Below, one piece after another: positions 45,101 to 56,606 of a DNA stretch of 64,000 nucleotides. The stretch lies in assembly GCF_964355755.1 (NCBI RefSeq), contig NC_092673.1, positions 8,003,001-8,067,000 of the forward strand. The letters are read 5' to 3'. The translations under genes and the position numbers were made by a program. The stretch is from Antedon mediterranea. Its lineage: Eukaryota > Echinodermata > Crinoidea > Comatulida > Antedonidae. The stretch's first letter is position 1, and the number at the start of each line of letters is the position of its first letter. Below the pieces are notes generated by a model that saw nothing but the letters and a program-made list of their open reading frames with translations, was not told the origin of the DNA and searched no databases.

Positions 45101-48100
45101 CCAAATCACATGATGTTCTCAGTTGATTGAATTCTGCATAACATTCACATTGATGAATAATTTTTAGTTTTCAATATAAACAGAAAATATGCAAATAACA
45201 TGTGGTTGATTGTTTTTAAGGGTTTCATATTTCATACAGCTTATATATATTAAAAAGATAATTGACATGTTCATAATTTTACTATAAGCTGATTCTTCAT
45301 ATTTCTGTTTATATTTCTAGACAAATAATTTATTTGAAGAGAAGGAGACAATGATTAAACAGTTACAAGAAAAAGTAGAGGTATTAGAACAAAGGCTACA
45401 AGATAATAATCTATCTGAAGATGAGCAGTATACTGCAGTAGTTAAGGAAGTAAGTGGTTGTGTGCACTATAAACAACTGGTTGATCATGTTGACCATGAT
45501 GATATACAGTCAACTCTCCCAATATCCCCTAAAACAAACATTTTTATTCAGATTTAAAGGTTGAATTACACCACATATGTAGTTCTAAAAAGAATTGTTG
45601 AGTTTCCTAACGTTTTGATTAATAATATGCTTCTCTAACGTTTGAGGCATCAAATGATCATCATTATCATTATCAAAGCATATTAAATTGGGGAGGATTC
45701 TAATTGGAAACCAAAGCTACTAAAGACCACTAAAACCTGGGTCCCAAAAGTGGTCTTTAATTGGAGGGAAACCTGTAATTTCATTGTTATGTAATTTGAG
45801 TACAGTATGATTGAACAATTTATTTTTGGCCAACTTCCGTACCCATGATCCATGAAACTATACTCTGTCTGAATGTATTTAAATTAAATTTTGAAAACCA
45901 TACTTTTTGCAAAAAATTAGGCATTTTTGGGCTAGCCCAACATTCTTGGCTATTGAGAGAGTTGTATTTAGTATATAGATAACCTGTCTTGATCAATTAA
46001 ATTGTAATACATGTGACACTGTTGCAACTATGCCCGAAACCGACCCTACACTTACAAATAATGACCATTATTAATGATATCTTAAATTCTGTTCTAAGTT
46101 TTGAATTCTTTCCATTTTGTTATGTATCTTGGTTTGCTTTTTGTAATGTCCTCTCCATTTCTGGAGACTTGTTGTTGGATAAATTGAAATTGAATTGAAA
46201 TTTGTACATTTAAATACCATTATCTCAGTCATTGTAAATTACTTTATTGGCTTTAATATTTCCAAGAAACAGACAATTGTTTTTCAGTGACAACAATTTA
46301 TTAAAATCATAATAGATTGAAATATGTAAATGTTTGTTGAGTGGTGGTTGTACACTTTCCCATTCAGTTTCTGTTTTTCTTTTACTTTCTTTTTATTTTG
46401 ATATTTTTGCTTGATTTCATTTAAATTTAAATATTTAAAATTATTTTGTAGAGAGATTCTCTTGAAGAGAAACTTGAAGAAACACGAAAAAGTCTTATGG
46501 AGAGCAAAAATGCTGCAAATGAAAAGATTTGTCTTCTAGAAAACCAAGTAAGTCTTGATAAGTTTTACTGGGCAAGCGAGAAACTTACCATAGTTATTGG
46601 CCTGTTCACACATGTAAAATAATTCGGTAATAGTACTTCATACAAATGTGGCACATTTGAAAATATGTTACAATAATAATTGTTTGCAATTGTTTTATGC
46701 AGATTTCCAATTTAAATATAAAGATGGGAGAAGATACAGAAGAGCTTCGAGATAAATGTAAAGACCTTGAGCAAGTAAAGATAAACTTCACAACGCAAAT
46801 TAGTAATTTACAAGCTAGATTAGATGCCTCTGAAGAAAATGCTACCAAACTACACAAGACAATTGCATTGAAAGATACTGAAATAACATCACAGGTATTG
46901 TGTTTTATTTTGTTTTTCAAAATTTAAGCATAACTATTTTTATTACAAAGAAATATCACAATATTTATTTTTCAATGATATTTGTTACTGTATTATAATA
47001 GTAGTAATAACTTCATTAAATATGATGGAAAGATTTTTCAAATTGGTTAGTTAGAAAAGTTTTGTTCTTTGAGTTAAACCTGATACCGTAATAGTATACA
47101 AACATTCTTTTCTTTGAGAGTGTTTTTTTTAAATGTGCTGAGATGCCTGAAATAGTATTGTACTATTCGCTGATTGCCTTCAAATGGTATAGCCCTACTA
47201 TTCAGGCACTGAGGCATGTAGATTTAACCCCACACCAAGTTGTGACATCATTTATTGGCAAAGAGTAAATACTTAAATACAGTATCTCCATTTGTATGAT
47301 GATATTGAAAACATTACATTTTTTTTGGTAGAAATCTAAGTTGGACTCACAGGTGCTATCATCTCAAAATCATGTAAGTGAGTTAAAGAAACAGTCATTA
47401 GAATCTATGAAGATGTTGCAGGAGAAAGCTGCAAGCCTGGAGGCTCAAGTGTCTGCCTTGGAAACTGCCAGGGACCTAGATAAAAATGCATCTAGCCATA
47501 GAATTGTAAGTGTTCATTCTTAACAACTTTTATCTTTTATTACATTTACAATAACAGAGAGTCTTGTGCAAATTTACGCTTATGGTTTGTCAAACATTTT
47601 CTTTCTGTTTGAAGTCACAAATCGTCTTTTATGTATAGACCTAGAAAGTTGATGAAGGCTAAATTGTGATGTCACCATTTGCTGATTTAGGCCTACATTT
47701 TATGCTTTGTATAGATTTACATTAAAAAAAACTCTACAGGATAATAAAATAACAGAATAAATATGTATGAGTTGCTTTTATACTTGTAGTCCATGTTAGA
47801 AAGTCTACAAGATGAATTTTTAGAAAAAGAAATTGAACATGAAAAGAAAATATCTGAAATGGAAGACAAACATGAAAACTTGAGGGTTAGTATTTTTCAT
47901 TAATTCTTTAATTTTTAATATCACTATTATTAATTATTAAAAAGATTTTATTTTAATGATATTGAAATGGTATATTGTTGAAATTGGTTGATGTTATATA
48001 TGATTTAACACCTCATGAGCATTCATTTATTTGACTGATGTCCTGGCATCAATTAAAGAATTGAGCAAATTATTACATTCAGATATAAAATAATAATTTA

Positions 48101-51100
48101 GTTATTTGTCAAATTAAACTTCAGTTTTATTGTATATTATATATATAGTGACTTTATGCCATGCTTGCAGTTATTACAAAATATTTGAAATAAATGATTT
48201 TAGTGCCTTATAATTCAACATAGTTTTTACTGCAAATTGCGTGTCTATAAATAGTAATTGACTTTCAGTACTGAAATAGCATTTTTTCAGTGCTATACAA
48301 ATTGGAAAATTTGAATAGTTTTTGTTGATTTTATTGGTTGTGTATATGTTTGGTTCTTAGGTCAAAATTAAAGAGAAAGATAAAGAATGTACTGAAATAG
48401 TGTCAGAGTTAGAAGCTGTCCGTCAGCTTGTGGTAACACTCCAGAAAAAAGTAAGTAACTGCTATCAATGTCTATTTTTAGTGGATTTTTAATTGCATGT
48501 CAAAGGGCAATACCAGCAGGATATGATGTTGCCGTCCATACTAATTTCATGTGCAATTAGAATATACAATAAGCAATTTAAATAATAAGTGTTCAGTATT
48601 TTTAAAACTTAATTGATCATAGTGCAACTTTATCAAGTCCTGTTTTTTACATTTTACTCTTTTTACTTTACTATTTTTACATTTTAATATTGTAATGTTT
48701 TGTGTGTATACGAATTAGAATTACTTATGTATTTTACAATAAATTTGAACTTGAACTTACTCTAAGCAAAACCATTGTCCTGACTGTCATGTCATGGAGA
48801 CTCTTTAAAAAAGCCAGTAATTGTGTAATCTTTTATTTGTTGGCAATCCCCTGCACAAATGAAAAAATTTAATATGGATGATTTTATCTTAGGCATTTTC
48901 TTCAACAAGATGAGTAGCTTTGTATAAAATGTCTTTTAGATTTGTAAAGAGACTAGTTTTTCTGTAAATGTTAGTAGTTTATTAATGTTATTAATTTATG
49001 TTTTTTAAATGCTTTTCCAAATAGATTAAAATCAAATCAACTATCCAGGGCATTTTTGTTCCAGTATTTTTACAAAATTATGAATAACATTAAATTCTGT
49101 TTTTTAAACAAAGATAAAGCAGAATGAAGAAAGCTTAAGTGAAAAGGAAAAAGAAATAAAGCAATTACAGACTGACATTAAAGAAAAAGAAAAAAGGATA
49201 CAATTACAAGAAAAAGGTAAAATGAAATCATAAACTCACATCTTGGAAAATGTGATCTCAAAACCAAACTTTCTACAGTAGAAGCATTTTTCATCAAGAA
49301 AAACACATTGAGAGAAGACTTTGTGAAATACCATATTACATTCAGGGCCATGTTTCTACGCAAAAAAGCAAAAAATAATTAGATAGTTTGTGAATAAATT
49401 ACTTTTATTTTCAATGTAAAAAATTTCTTATTTGCTGCAAAATTGAAGCATTTCAACACATAATTATATTATGTATTGCAGTCATTTTCTGATTATCATT
49501 GTATACACACAACACAAATATCAATTATTGTCTTGATTTGAACCTCATGTTGGCGAATTATAATAATTATATTTCAACGATTTCAATTTCTATAAAAACA
49601 GTTTCCTTTGGAGAAAAATCAGCAGAAATAGTTTATTAGATTTTGTTTTGTTTTTAAGTAGATGCAACCCTAAATGTTTATTATTTAAGTCAGGTGGCTT
49701 AACTCCAAAAAATGAGGAAAACGTTATATGGTGGACAAAAGCGCCAAATTTGGCATGGAGCTTCGTTGGGACCTACCAATTGATTTTTGCCTAGGAGCCA
49801 CTCAGGTTGTAAATTATTTTTCAAGATAGCGGCCAAAATCCAAAATGGCCGCCAATAAATTGGAAAATCACATTTCATTTGTTGCAGAAGTCACATAGAC
49901 AAATGAACTATCAAAACATAAGTATTCATGGTCATTGAAACATATTTTAGACATGTTGCATGACATGGGTCATTCGTTGTTAAGATGGTGGCCAAAATCC
50001 AACATGGCTGACAGTAGCCTAAACTGGATCATCATATCAATCGCATATAGGTATCAAACGAAGTAGGAAAACATGGAGTAGGCCTAATCATGGTCAATGA
50101 AACATATTTTAGACATGGTACATAATATAGGTCACTCGTTGCAAAGATGGTGGGAAAAATCCAAAATGGCTGCCAGTAAACTAGGAAATCACATACAGTA
50201 TCTGTGGACGGCAGAAGTAATATGTAAATGAAGTAGCTGTAGTAAATGGAGGAGGTGGTATGTAAATTACAAGTAACTGTACAAAAAATCTATAAAAAAA
50301 AGTTATAACCAGTTCAGTTTCTGAAACCACATAAAATGTGGTATTTTTGGGAAAATAAAGATTGAGGGCGCTGTTCACATAAGTAAAAGTACACTTTTTT
50401 ACCTGTAACTAACTAAGTTTTTGTCAGAATATTTTATTAAGATAATGAGTGACTTTATGTGATAATGGTTACAAACTGTTTTTTTTTTGTAGAGAAACAT
50501 TCATTAGAAAACAGTAATAAGGAACTTTGTCAGAAGATTGAGCTACAAAGTAAACAAATGAGGGCAGCAGACAATGAATCACAGAAAATATTACAAGAAA
50601 AAATTGATGAAGTTAAAACATTAAAACAAGAAATTGTGACAAAAGAGGATGAAATTAAACAAATTAATGATAAGGTTTGTTAATAATGGAATACTAAGTT
50701 TTTAAGGTAGGAAAATTAAGAATTGGATAGTTATACAAATATCCAAGAAAGAAAATACTCCCTAGTATTAATACCAATCTTTATTTAAAGCGCCACTTTA
50801 TTTCACAGCCTTCTTTCATAGTTTTAATTTTGCTTGTCAAAAAGAAAATTCATCATCATCAATTGATGTTTTAGTAACAAAGTTACTCTTCTTTGCCTGT
50901 TTCTGTGAATGAATTTCTCCTGGCCTTTAAGGCTAAATATTTTCTGTTTATTTTAAATAATTTTTTCTAAATATGTTTTTTTTTCAATTTTGTAGGTACT
51001 GCATAAACACATTGTTGTCTGCTGCATAAGCTTTCTATGACGTTTCTATACTCATTCAGTGTGCTGTAGGAATAAACTCACAACTACCTTTTTGTTTAAT

Positions 51101-53200
51101 TCTGTTTCTAAATACAGGTGACAGATCTTGAGAAAATCATTGAAACTTCAGCTCCTGAACTATCACCAGATGAGATCCAGAATTTAAAAGATGATGCTGG
51201 AGAGAAGGAGAAGACAATTCAGGGTCTAGAAGAGCAATTGGTTGAGAAGAATAAAGCAATCAAAATGCAGCAACAGAGGCTAGCAGACCTCAAGAAAACA
51301 CTACAAAGGGAACTGGTAAGTTAAAATGGTAAATATACCCGAATACTCTTTTGTGGTATTATTTAAATAAGATTATAAACATTTCTGGAATTATGAAAAT
51401 ATATCATGAATGAAAAACATTAATCTTGATCTGCATCAATACAATACTTATTTCCTTTATTCCTATGGATAAGATTCTAGAAAATATTATAAATAATTGT
51501 AATGGAATTTTCACATGTGGACATATATGCTTGCTCAAAAACGTATAGAGTAGTGAACACAAGTGAGACACGTGATGTCTAAAAACTACTAGCATTTAAG
51601 AAGAAAGAGATATATTGTAAAGAGACAATTTTTTTTTTATAGAAAATGCAATCTGGTAGTGGTGGAGGTTATAACTCATCAGATGAGGATCCTCGTCATG
51701 CCCGTGATAACAATCATCTTGCCCCGAACAATTTACCTCGTGTGTCAACGTCACCAGCTGCTATAAGTAGCATCGGTAATGCCAAGAATGACCTACGCGA
51801 GATCAACTTCCAGTATCTAAAACATGTTGTGTACAAATTTATATGTAGTACTGAAATGGAGGTAATAATTATAGCCATTATGGAATATGTGTGATCCTCC
51901 TACTGACAGGATGTATCACTTAATGTGATTGTTGAAAATCCAACTTCTATCATTTTCTTTCTCTCTCCTATGATTTTTTGTTGTTGCTGTAATATCTTAA
52001 AGTATGCTATTAACATGAAACATAGAAATTGTACACTTTCAGTGTGATTTACTTTTGTGACATCATTTACTGTACATCAGTTAAAAAAAAAACATGTTTG
52101 TGCATGTAATATCTTAACACACTGTAGTAACCAGAAACGTGAAAACTTCTACAAACTTTCACCTTGGTCTCAAATAGAAAAGATGCTTTTATTTTGCTTG
52201 AAATATTATTAAATATCAAACTCTCTTGTTGTAAAGTTACAATTAGCTTTTTTGAGTATGTATTAACTATGTTCATTTAAAGACTACTGCCTAATTATTT
52301 AGTTATATTATGTATTATAATTATGTTTATTTATATAATTTTGTAAACTTCTATTGTTGTACTTTTCAGGCTCTGCAGTTATTAAAGGCAGTAGCAACCG
52401 TTTTAGAATTAACACCTACAGAAGTTCAAGGAATCAAGCAGGTGATAGAATGGAAGGTAATTCATAATTTATTTATATGTACAGTATACTTCAAGTAACG
52501 TAAATCATTGCAAAATGTTCCACAATATTGGTGGGTTTTTCCCAGGCCTAAATAACACACCTGAAAGTGCCTAGCAGTGTGATCATGCTTTTATACCAAC
52601 AATTTATTTTTTTCGAACAGCAAAATGTAGAAATAACCTGTAAATACTGGCCTGAATTATTGCTTACAGGTCAAACTGAAAAAACCTTCTCCCACTCTTC
52701 CAAAGATGCACTGTGTTCTTCAAAATGTAAATTATGTATAACCTCCAAAACTATGGATGACGAGAGCCTTAAGCTCTGTCTACACTATCAAACTAGTTTG
52801 ACAACGAATGTGTGATGCACTCAATATGGTAGTAATACAGTATGACATCATCCTATCCATAAATGGGCACACCATATTTTTCACATAAAGATTGATAATG
52901 TAGACAGAGCTTTAAACATGTGCCAATTTCAGGGCGTAAGGTTTTTGCAGTGTTCTTTATTTATATGCTTAATAAAAATGACATGCCCATACTCAAAATT
53001 ATTATTATTATTCAAAATGATTACATTTTTAAACATACACATTGTATAATTATGTATTATTTGTATTTATTGTCTTATTCTGCCATTCCTGTGTATGATT
53101 TGATGTTTATTATCAATCATTTAAATTGTTTTTGTTTTTATAGCAATCCTGGTTTGGTTCCAAGCCATCCCAGAAGAAAGGTTTCATTTCTCACAGGTGA
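30098..53200 (+). CDS. GOLGA1: Golgin-97 (GRIP-domain trans-Golgi tether)
   Basis: Nineteen coding exons with consistent phases: 30098-30298, 33553-33715, 37974-38101, 38784-38903, 40443-40591, 41306-41417, 42013-42108, 45321-45449, 46452-46547, 46703-46894, 47332-47505, 47790-47885, 48361-48450, 49114-49216, 50493-50674, 51118-51315, 51643-51861, 52370-52456 and 53144-53200. The total is 2592 nt, encoding 863 aa (human golgin-97 is 767). The N-terminus MFAKLKKKIA, the block TEQVRKLEGKLDEY...MKERLEIALEKQQD, and the block LVEKNKAIKMQQQRLADLKK match golgin-97 specifically. About residues 70-735 are coiled coil. The GRIP domain starts near 795 (REINFQYLKHVV); its tyrosine 801 corresponds to the one in golgin-97 known to bind Arl1-GTP. 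The protein tethers endosome-derived vesicles at the trans-Golgi. The stop overlaps a donor-like CAG|GTGATT, so an alternative last exon is possible. Introns carry several mobile elements. Confidence 0.93.
32225..32360 (-). mobile_element. Retroelement tail with a hammerhead-like core
   Basis: The minus strand reads CTGATGA, A, GGGC, TAGTGTT, GCCC, GAAA at 32352-32326, then GCTCTGC..., and ends GAGATCCAGCCACTGATACC. The CTGATGA / 4-bp stem / GAAA order matches the hammerhead ribozyme core except for one extra A. Hammerheads are known in Penelope-like elements. I cannot see the full three-stem fold, so the function is uncertain. Confidence 0.4.
32380..32690 (-). mobile_element. tRNA-derived SINE, most complete copy
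   Basis: The minus-strand sequence 32560-32490 folds as a full cloverleaf. Acceptor GCCCCAG / TTGGGGC; D stem GTCT / GGAC; anticodon stem TCTGC / GCAGG with loop ATATCAA; T stem CCGAG / CTCGG. The A-box GTGGTCTAATGGTTAGGA is tRNA-Glu/Asp-like. The 5' flank (32561-32680) and tail (32382-32489) are shared with copies at 15818-16050 and 855-966. The tail, rather than a clean 3' end, marks it as a SINE. Confidence 0.75.
33791..36590. repeat. 25-bp minisatellite, 112 units without indels
   Basis: Exactly 2800 bp of GAATAACCAAAAKCAGCAGGATTGR in GOLGA1 intron 2. Every unit is 25 bp. Variation is almost confined to base 13 (G or T) and base 25 (G or A); rare changes are at 35632, 35682, 35692, 35721 and 36271. 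All minus-strand frames lack stops but also lack ATG; no gene. Confidence 0.97.
37099..37881. mobile_element. Harbinger-like non-autonomous element
   Basis: 777 bp (37102-37878) with inverted ends GGGCGCGTTTATACAACAC and GTGTTGTATAAACACGACC, and TTA directly flanking both sides (37099-37101 and 37879-37881). GG-start TIRs with a TTA duplication fit PIF/Harbinger. No transposase ORF. Lies in GOLGA1 intron 2. Confidence 0.82.
39104..39146. repeat. (TA)n microsatellite
   Basis: About 20 TA units followed by TTTGTGTGTG, in GOLGA1 intron 4. Confidence 0.9.
39510..39642. mobile_element. Interspersed repeat end with CCTCCTTGGCGGAGG hairpin
   Basis: Runs through AATCCTGCTAACAAACAAACAG and CGCGATCGATTACAT to TACCTCCTTGGCGGAGGTA, a layout common at the ends of marine invertebrate repeats. 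The boundaries are uncertain. Confidence 0.5.
42109..45320 (+). other. GOLGA1 intron 7
   Basis: 3.2 kb. Contains the CAGGGCC element (43570-44618) and AT-rich sequence. Frames around 43294-43503 and 44835-45104 are not recognisable. Confidence 0.6.
43565..44623. mobile_element. CAGGGCC-ended DNA transposon, copy 2
   Basis: 1049 bp (43570-44618), collinear with copy 1 (11461-12528), with the same ends and the same internal words (GTTAGATGCGCGTGCTCTGTG, GGTACGCAGTTGTCTGGCGG). The target duplication is TATCA on each side (43565-43569 and 44619-44623). Confidence 0.85.
46075..46205 (+). mobile_element. Probable LINE 3' tail
   Basis: TTTGTTATGT..., a short C/T-rich hairpin (CTCTCCATTTCTGGAGA) and a tail GATAAATTGAAATTGAATTGAAAT, the layout of CR1/L2-type 3' ends. 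GOLGA1 intron 8. Confidence 0.4.
48640..48760 (+). mobile_element. Probable LINE 3' tail
   Basis: T-rich stretch ending TTTACAATAAATTTGAACTTGAACTT, like other LINE-type tails in the window. GOLGA1 intron 13. Weak evidence. Confidence 0.35.
49690..50200. repeat. Three ~160-bp units with AAGATGGxGGCC / AAAATGGCNGCC motifs
   Basis: The paired motif AGAT(A/G)G(C/T)GGCCAAAATCC + AAAATGGC(C/T)GCC recurs at about 49824, 49981 and 50144. Each is followed by a CACATxxxATxxGTxxxxGAAGT section, and two of them by AACATATTTTAGACATG. These are diverged tandem copies. The motifs resemble the YY1 consensus. GOLGA1 intron 14. Confidence 0.6.
52769..52914. mobile_element. MITE of the AGCTCTGTCTACAC family, copy 3 (best)
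   Basis: 140 bp (52772-52911) with ends AGCTCTGTCTACACTATCAA and GATAATGTAGACAGAGCT and TTA on each side (52769-52771 and 52912-52914). PIF/Harbinger-like MITE in GOLGA1 intron 18. Confidence 0.85.
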
Positions 53201-53754
53201 TTATCAAAGAATGTTTCCAGTAATGAAACAAATTTACACAGTGGTCAAGCAAAATGATCCAATGATCATCTGAAGTGATAAAATTTAAATGCATTGGTTC
53301 ATGGAAATATAAATGAATAGAAAGTAATGTAGTAGATATGTAAATGTAACACATACATTGTCAATTACAACTTAGGGTCTTATAGTCTTTTCACATCTGC
53401 ATCTTCATTCAGTGCCTTGAGCACTTTGTGGATATAGATAGATATTATTATCTTATCTTAATATAAAATGTAACAACTTGTAACACGTTATACAGTGTTG
53501 AATCTCTAGACTTATTACATGTTTTCACACACGCATACGCGAACCTCGTGAAATCTTGCACTATTTTATTACTATGATTGGTCAGTTAAACCTGGTTTCA
53601 AATTGTAACAAGTTGTTACATGTTGCAGATGTGAAAAGGGTAAGCAAATCAATTGATCTCTATCAAATGTAGAAAATATGATATAAATTCACAGGTATAG
53701 ACAACATTCTAAACTGTTTTGTTATATACGGTTTTGTTATATACGGTATACAGT

Positions 53755-53905
53755 ATTAATCTGTGAAAATGATAGAGCCGCCCCAACCAAGATTCTGTAT
53801 CTAGCCAAATGTTTCTAGTTTGAATCGTGGTTGGAGCGCCTTTTTGTCATTTTCATAGATTTCCTCATCTATAATGTTTCAAAATTACAAAATTTAATAT
53901 ATTAT
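53755..53905. mobile_element. Rearranged SINE downstream of GOLGA1
   Basis: Left part AATCTGTGAAAATGATAGAGCCGCCCCAACCAAG is oriented as at 32470-32500. The right part (GTTTGAATCGTGGTTGGAGCGCC...TTTCATAGATTTCCTCATCT) is the same sequence inverted. The tRNA-like part is thus framed by inverted copies of the tail. Confidence 0.55.
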
Positions 53906-54563
53906 ACAATATCTAAATAGAAAAAAAAGATCCAATTGACAAAATATAGCATTGTGTGTGATTAATGGCTAGGCCTAACTTACCACTACTAGTACTAGAC
54001 AAGTGTTTATTTTATTTCATTTCATTTTTAATACCAGTGGGAACCTGGGAAATCTTGCGAAAAAACCTTATAAATTACAAAAATAGTTTTAAAAATACAA
54101 TTTTAAAAGTCCTAATTGGACAGTATATTTTACAGTTAATCACAATTTACTTGTTGGTGACAGCAAATTTGGGTTTTTATATGTGAGAGGTTTTGATCCA
54201 TAAATGATCAAAATGTCGTAATTTCAATCACTGTTTTTGGTTTTAATGTTAAGAGATACCTACTTATAGAGATATAGTGACAGCATATAATTGTATATAC
54301 ATAAATTATTATTATATTATTAATCTATATAAACTCATGTTTGTGTTCATTCCTGTATAATATTAGCTTGCATATAGGCATGCTCACAAACAAAAAACTA
54401 TTTGCTTAAATCTATCCTGGAATGTGAGCAAAGTCAGTGGTCACAAAGTTTTGTGTATAGATGTATATTGAATGGTTTTCACAGAATACCATAACCATAC
54501 TAATTTATTATTGAATTGAAATTATTTTACACTTTACACAGTATGTTTATTCAATTACAGTAT

Positions 54564-54569
54564 AATAAA
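54564..54569 (+). terminator. Candidate polyadenylation signal of GOLGA1
   Basis: First AATAAA found after the stop codon at 53200, 1.36 kb downstream. A non-canonical closer site cannot be excluded. Confidence 0.3.
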
Positions 54570-56580
54570 TCAAATTAAGAAATGAAATTATAAATATGTA
54601 TATTTTAGTAACTGTAAATAACAAATGTCACACTAATGCTATTTGCCATTTGGTAATAATATTCAGAAATGGTTTGAGAATTAATACTTTATCAGACTTT
54701 AAGTATACTGTTACTGGTGCAAATTTTCCACTAAGTTTATAGTATGGATTCAGGTTTTCTTTTAAGAATTAAACTGTGCTGTAGGTAGGGTTTTCTTGGT
54801 TTTTGGCAATTAATCTGAGGGAGCTTAATATTACTGCATAGAGGTATTCTAGTATTGTAACTGTAAATTGTTGTAGATGAATGTTATATTAAAATGTATT
54901 ATAATACAATTTTATATTATACAAGAGTAAGCGCTGTATGTTCAGTATCCATTTCTTTGAATTATATATATATTTATTTTTAAAAGAGAAGAAAATGTCT
55001 CCCAATATAGAAAAAACAAAACACTAATTAAAACAGATATACTTTACTAAAATATTATTTAAAAAAATGAATAATTTTAAAATCTAAAATGAAAATTATC
55101 GAAAGTGCTATTAAAGGTTGAATCACATAAATATAGTATCAACTGTAATTGAATCCGAGCATGTAATATAGTATGAAAATGAATGATTTCATTCAACAAA
55201 ATTAGCAGTAAACTTTATTTGAATTTCAACATCTACATAGTTGAGGAAGCTGCGCTTGGGATATTTAAAGGCAACAATACTGACTTTTTTAACACTACCT
55301 AGTTGAAAGTCTCTATTGTTAGCAAGTTTTACCAAGCTTCCTCGCCATTGATTTACAAGTCAAACGTTAAAATGGCACAATTGATAAACCATGTAGAATT
55401 CCTCCATGGATAAACTTCCTTGTATTTAAATTCATAGTACCAATTACAATTACCATTGTGTGCAAACAATGAAGTACGACCAAACTAATATTGTATAATG
55501 CTATTCATTGTGCACAAGTAACTGTACAACAAAAATCTTTTTGTATAAGGTATTGTGTGCACAAAAGTGAACTGGCTGTGTATGTAGTTCATCATGCATT
55601 CACTGTGTGTGAGTAAGTACAGTAGTACAGTCGATACAGTAACTAATTCAGTTAGATTATCATTATTGATGTACGGCATATGTATAGATTTTAAGATTTG
55701 CCTTTTATAACTATACGGTATAACACCATCGATAGGAACTCAATCATGAATTGAGAAGTATTTCACGTACAATATCAGGCAGTTCATTACGTGAATGAGG
55801 CATACCCAACTCAATTATGGTAAGTTGGCCATACTTTTCATCACTTGTTTTGGCATTAAACGGAATCAAAGTTGTATGGTTAGATTTTGCATAGATACAA
55901 GGCTGAACAAAAGAATTGTTTTAATGAAAAACGATAGTTGAAGAAACATTATTTATTTACATTATCTTGTTTTTTTATTATAAGACAAATAATACTTGAA
56001 TTTTAACATTTTGTGTTGGTTAAAAAATGTTGTAAACTGTGTATGATTTTCATAGAACCTACCATTTTTTATGCTTAAAATTAAAGCGTTCCAATGGGTT
56101 GTTTTTAACGAAAAGTATGCGTAATAATAGAACAATAGTCAATGAACGAATCATCGCCATTTAAAGTTTTTTCTTTTTATCTTTCTCCGTTTATTATTGC
56201 AGATAAAATTATATTTTATTATAAAATTAATACATACTTTAGAATCTCAGTAATATCTGCAGCACATGTTAATTAAAAAACACAAATTGTCAATCTAAAT
56301 GTAAACTATATAAACTTTATGTACTGCTTGAAATAGATAAAAATTATAATTAAATGGAATGAAATTAGGTGGTTAAACCGAAAGTATGCACAAACTTTCT
56401 ATACCATTGTGTAAGATGTTAGATGTTACACGCGGTTACCGAATTTATTATCTATTTATAATCTATGATCAAGCTTGGTTCCTTTCAATTGTATTTCTAT
56501 TATAGTGCAACAAGTCCAAGCCTAAGTTCCGTATATTTATACTATACATATTTTCCATTTTCAGAAACGAAAATAAGAGA
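54570..56580. other. Intergenic, no gene seen
   Basis: AT-rich. A loose inverted pair (GAGGAAGCTGCGCTTGG at 55241 and CCAAGCTTCCTCG at 55332) suggests a small decayed element. Nothing else recognised. Confidence 0.5.
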
Positions 56581-56606
56581 GACTAACAAAACGACTATTA
56601 GACAAC

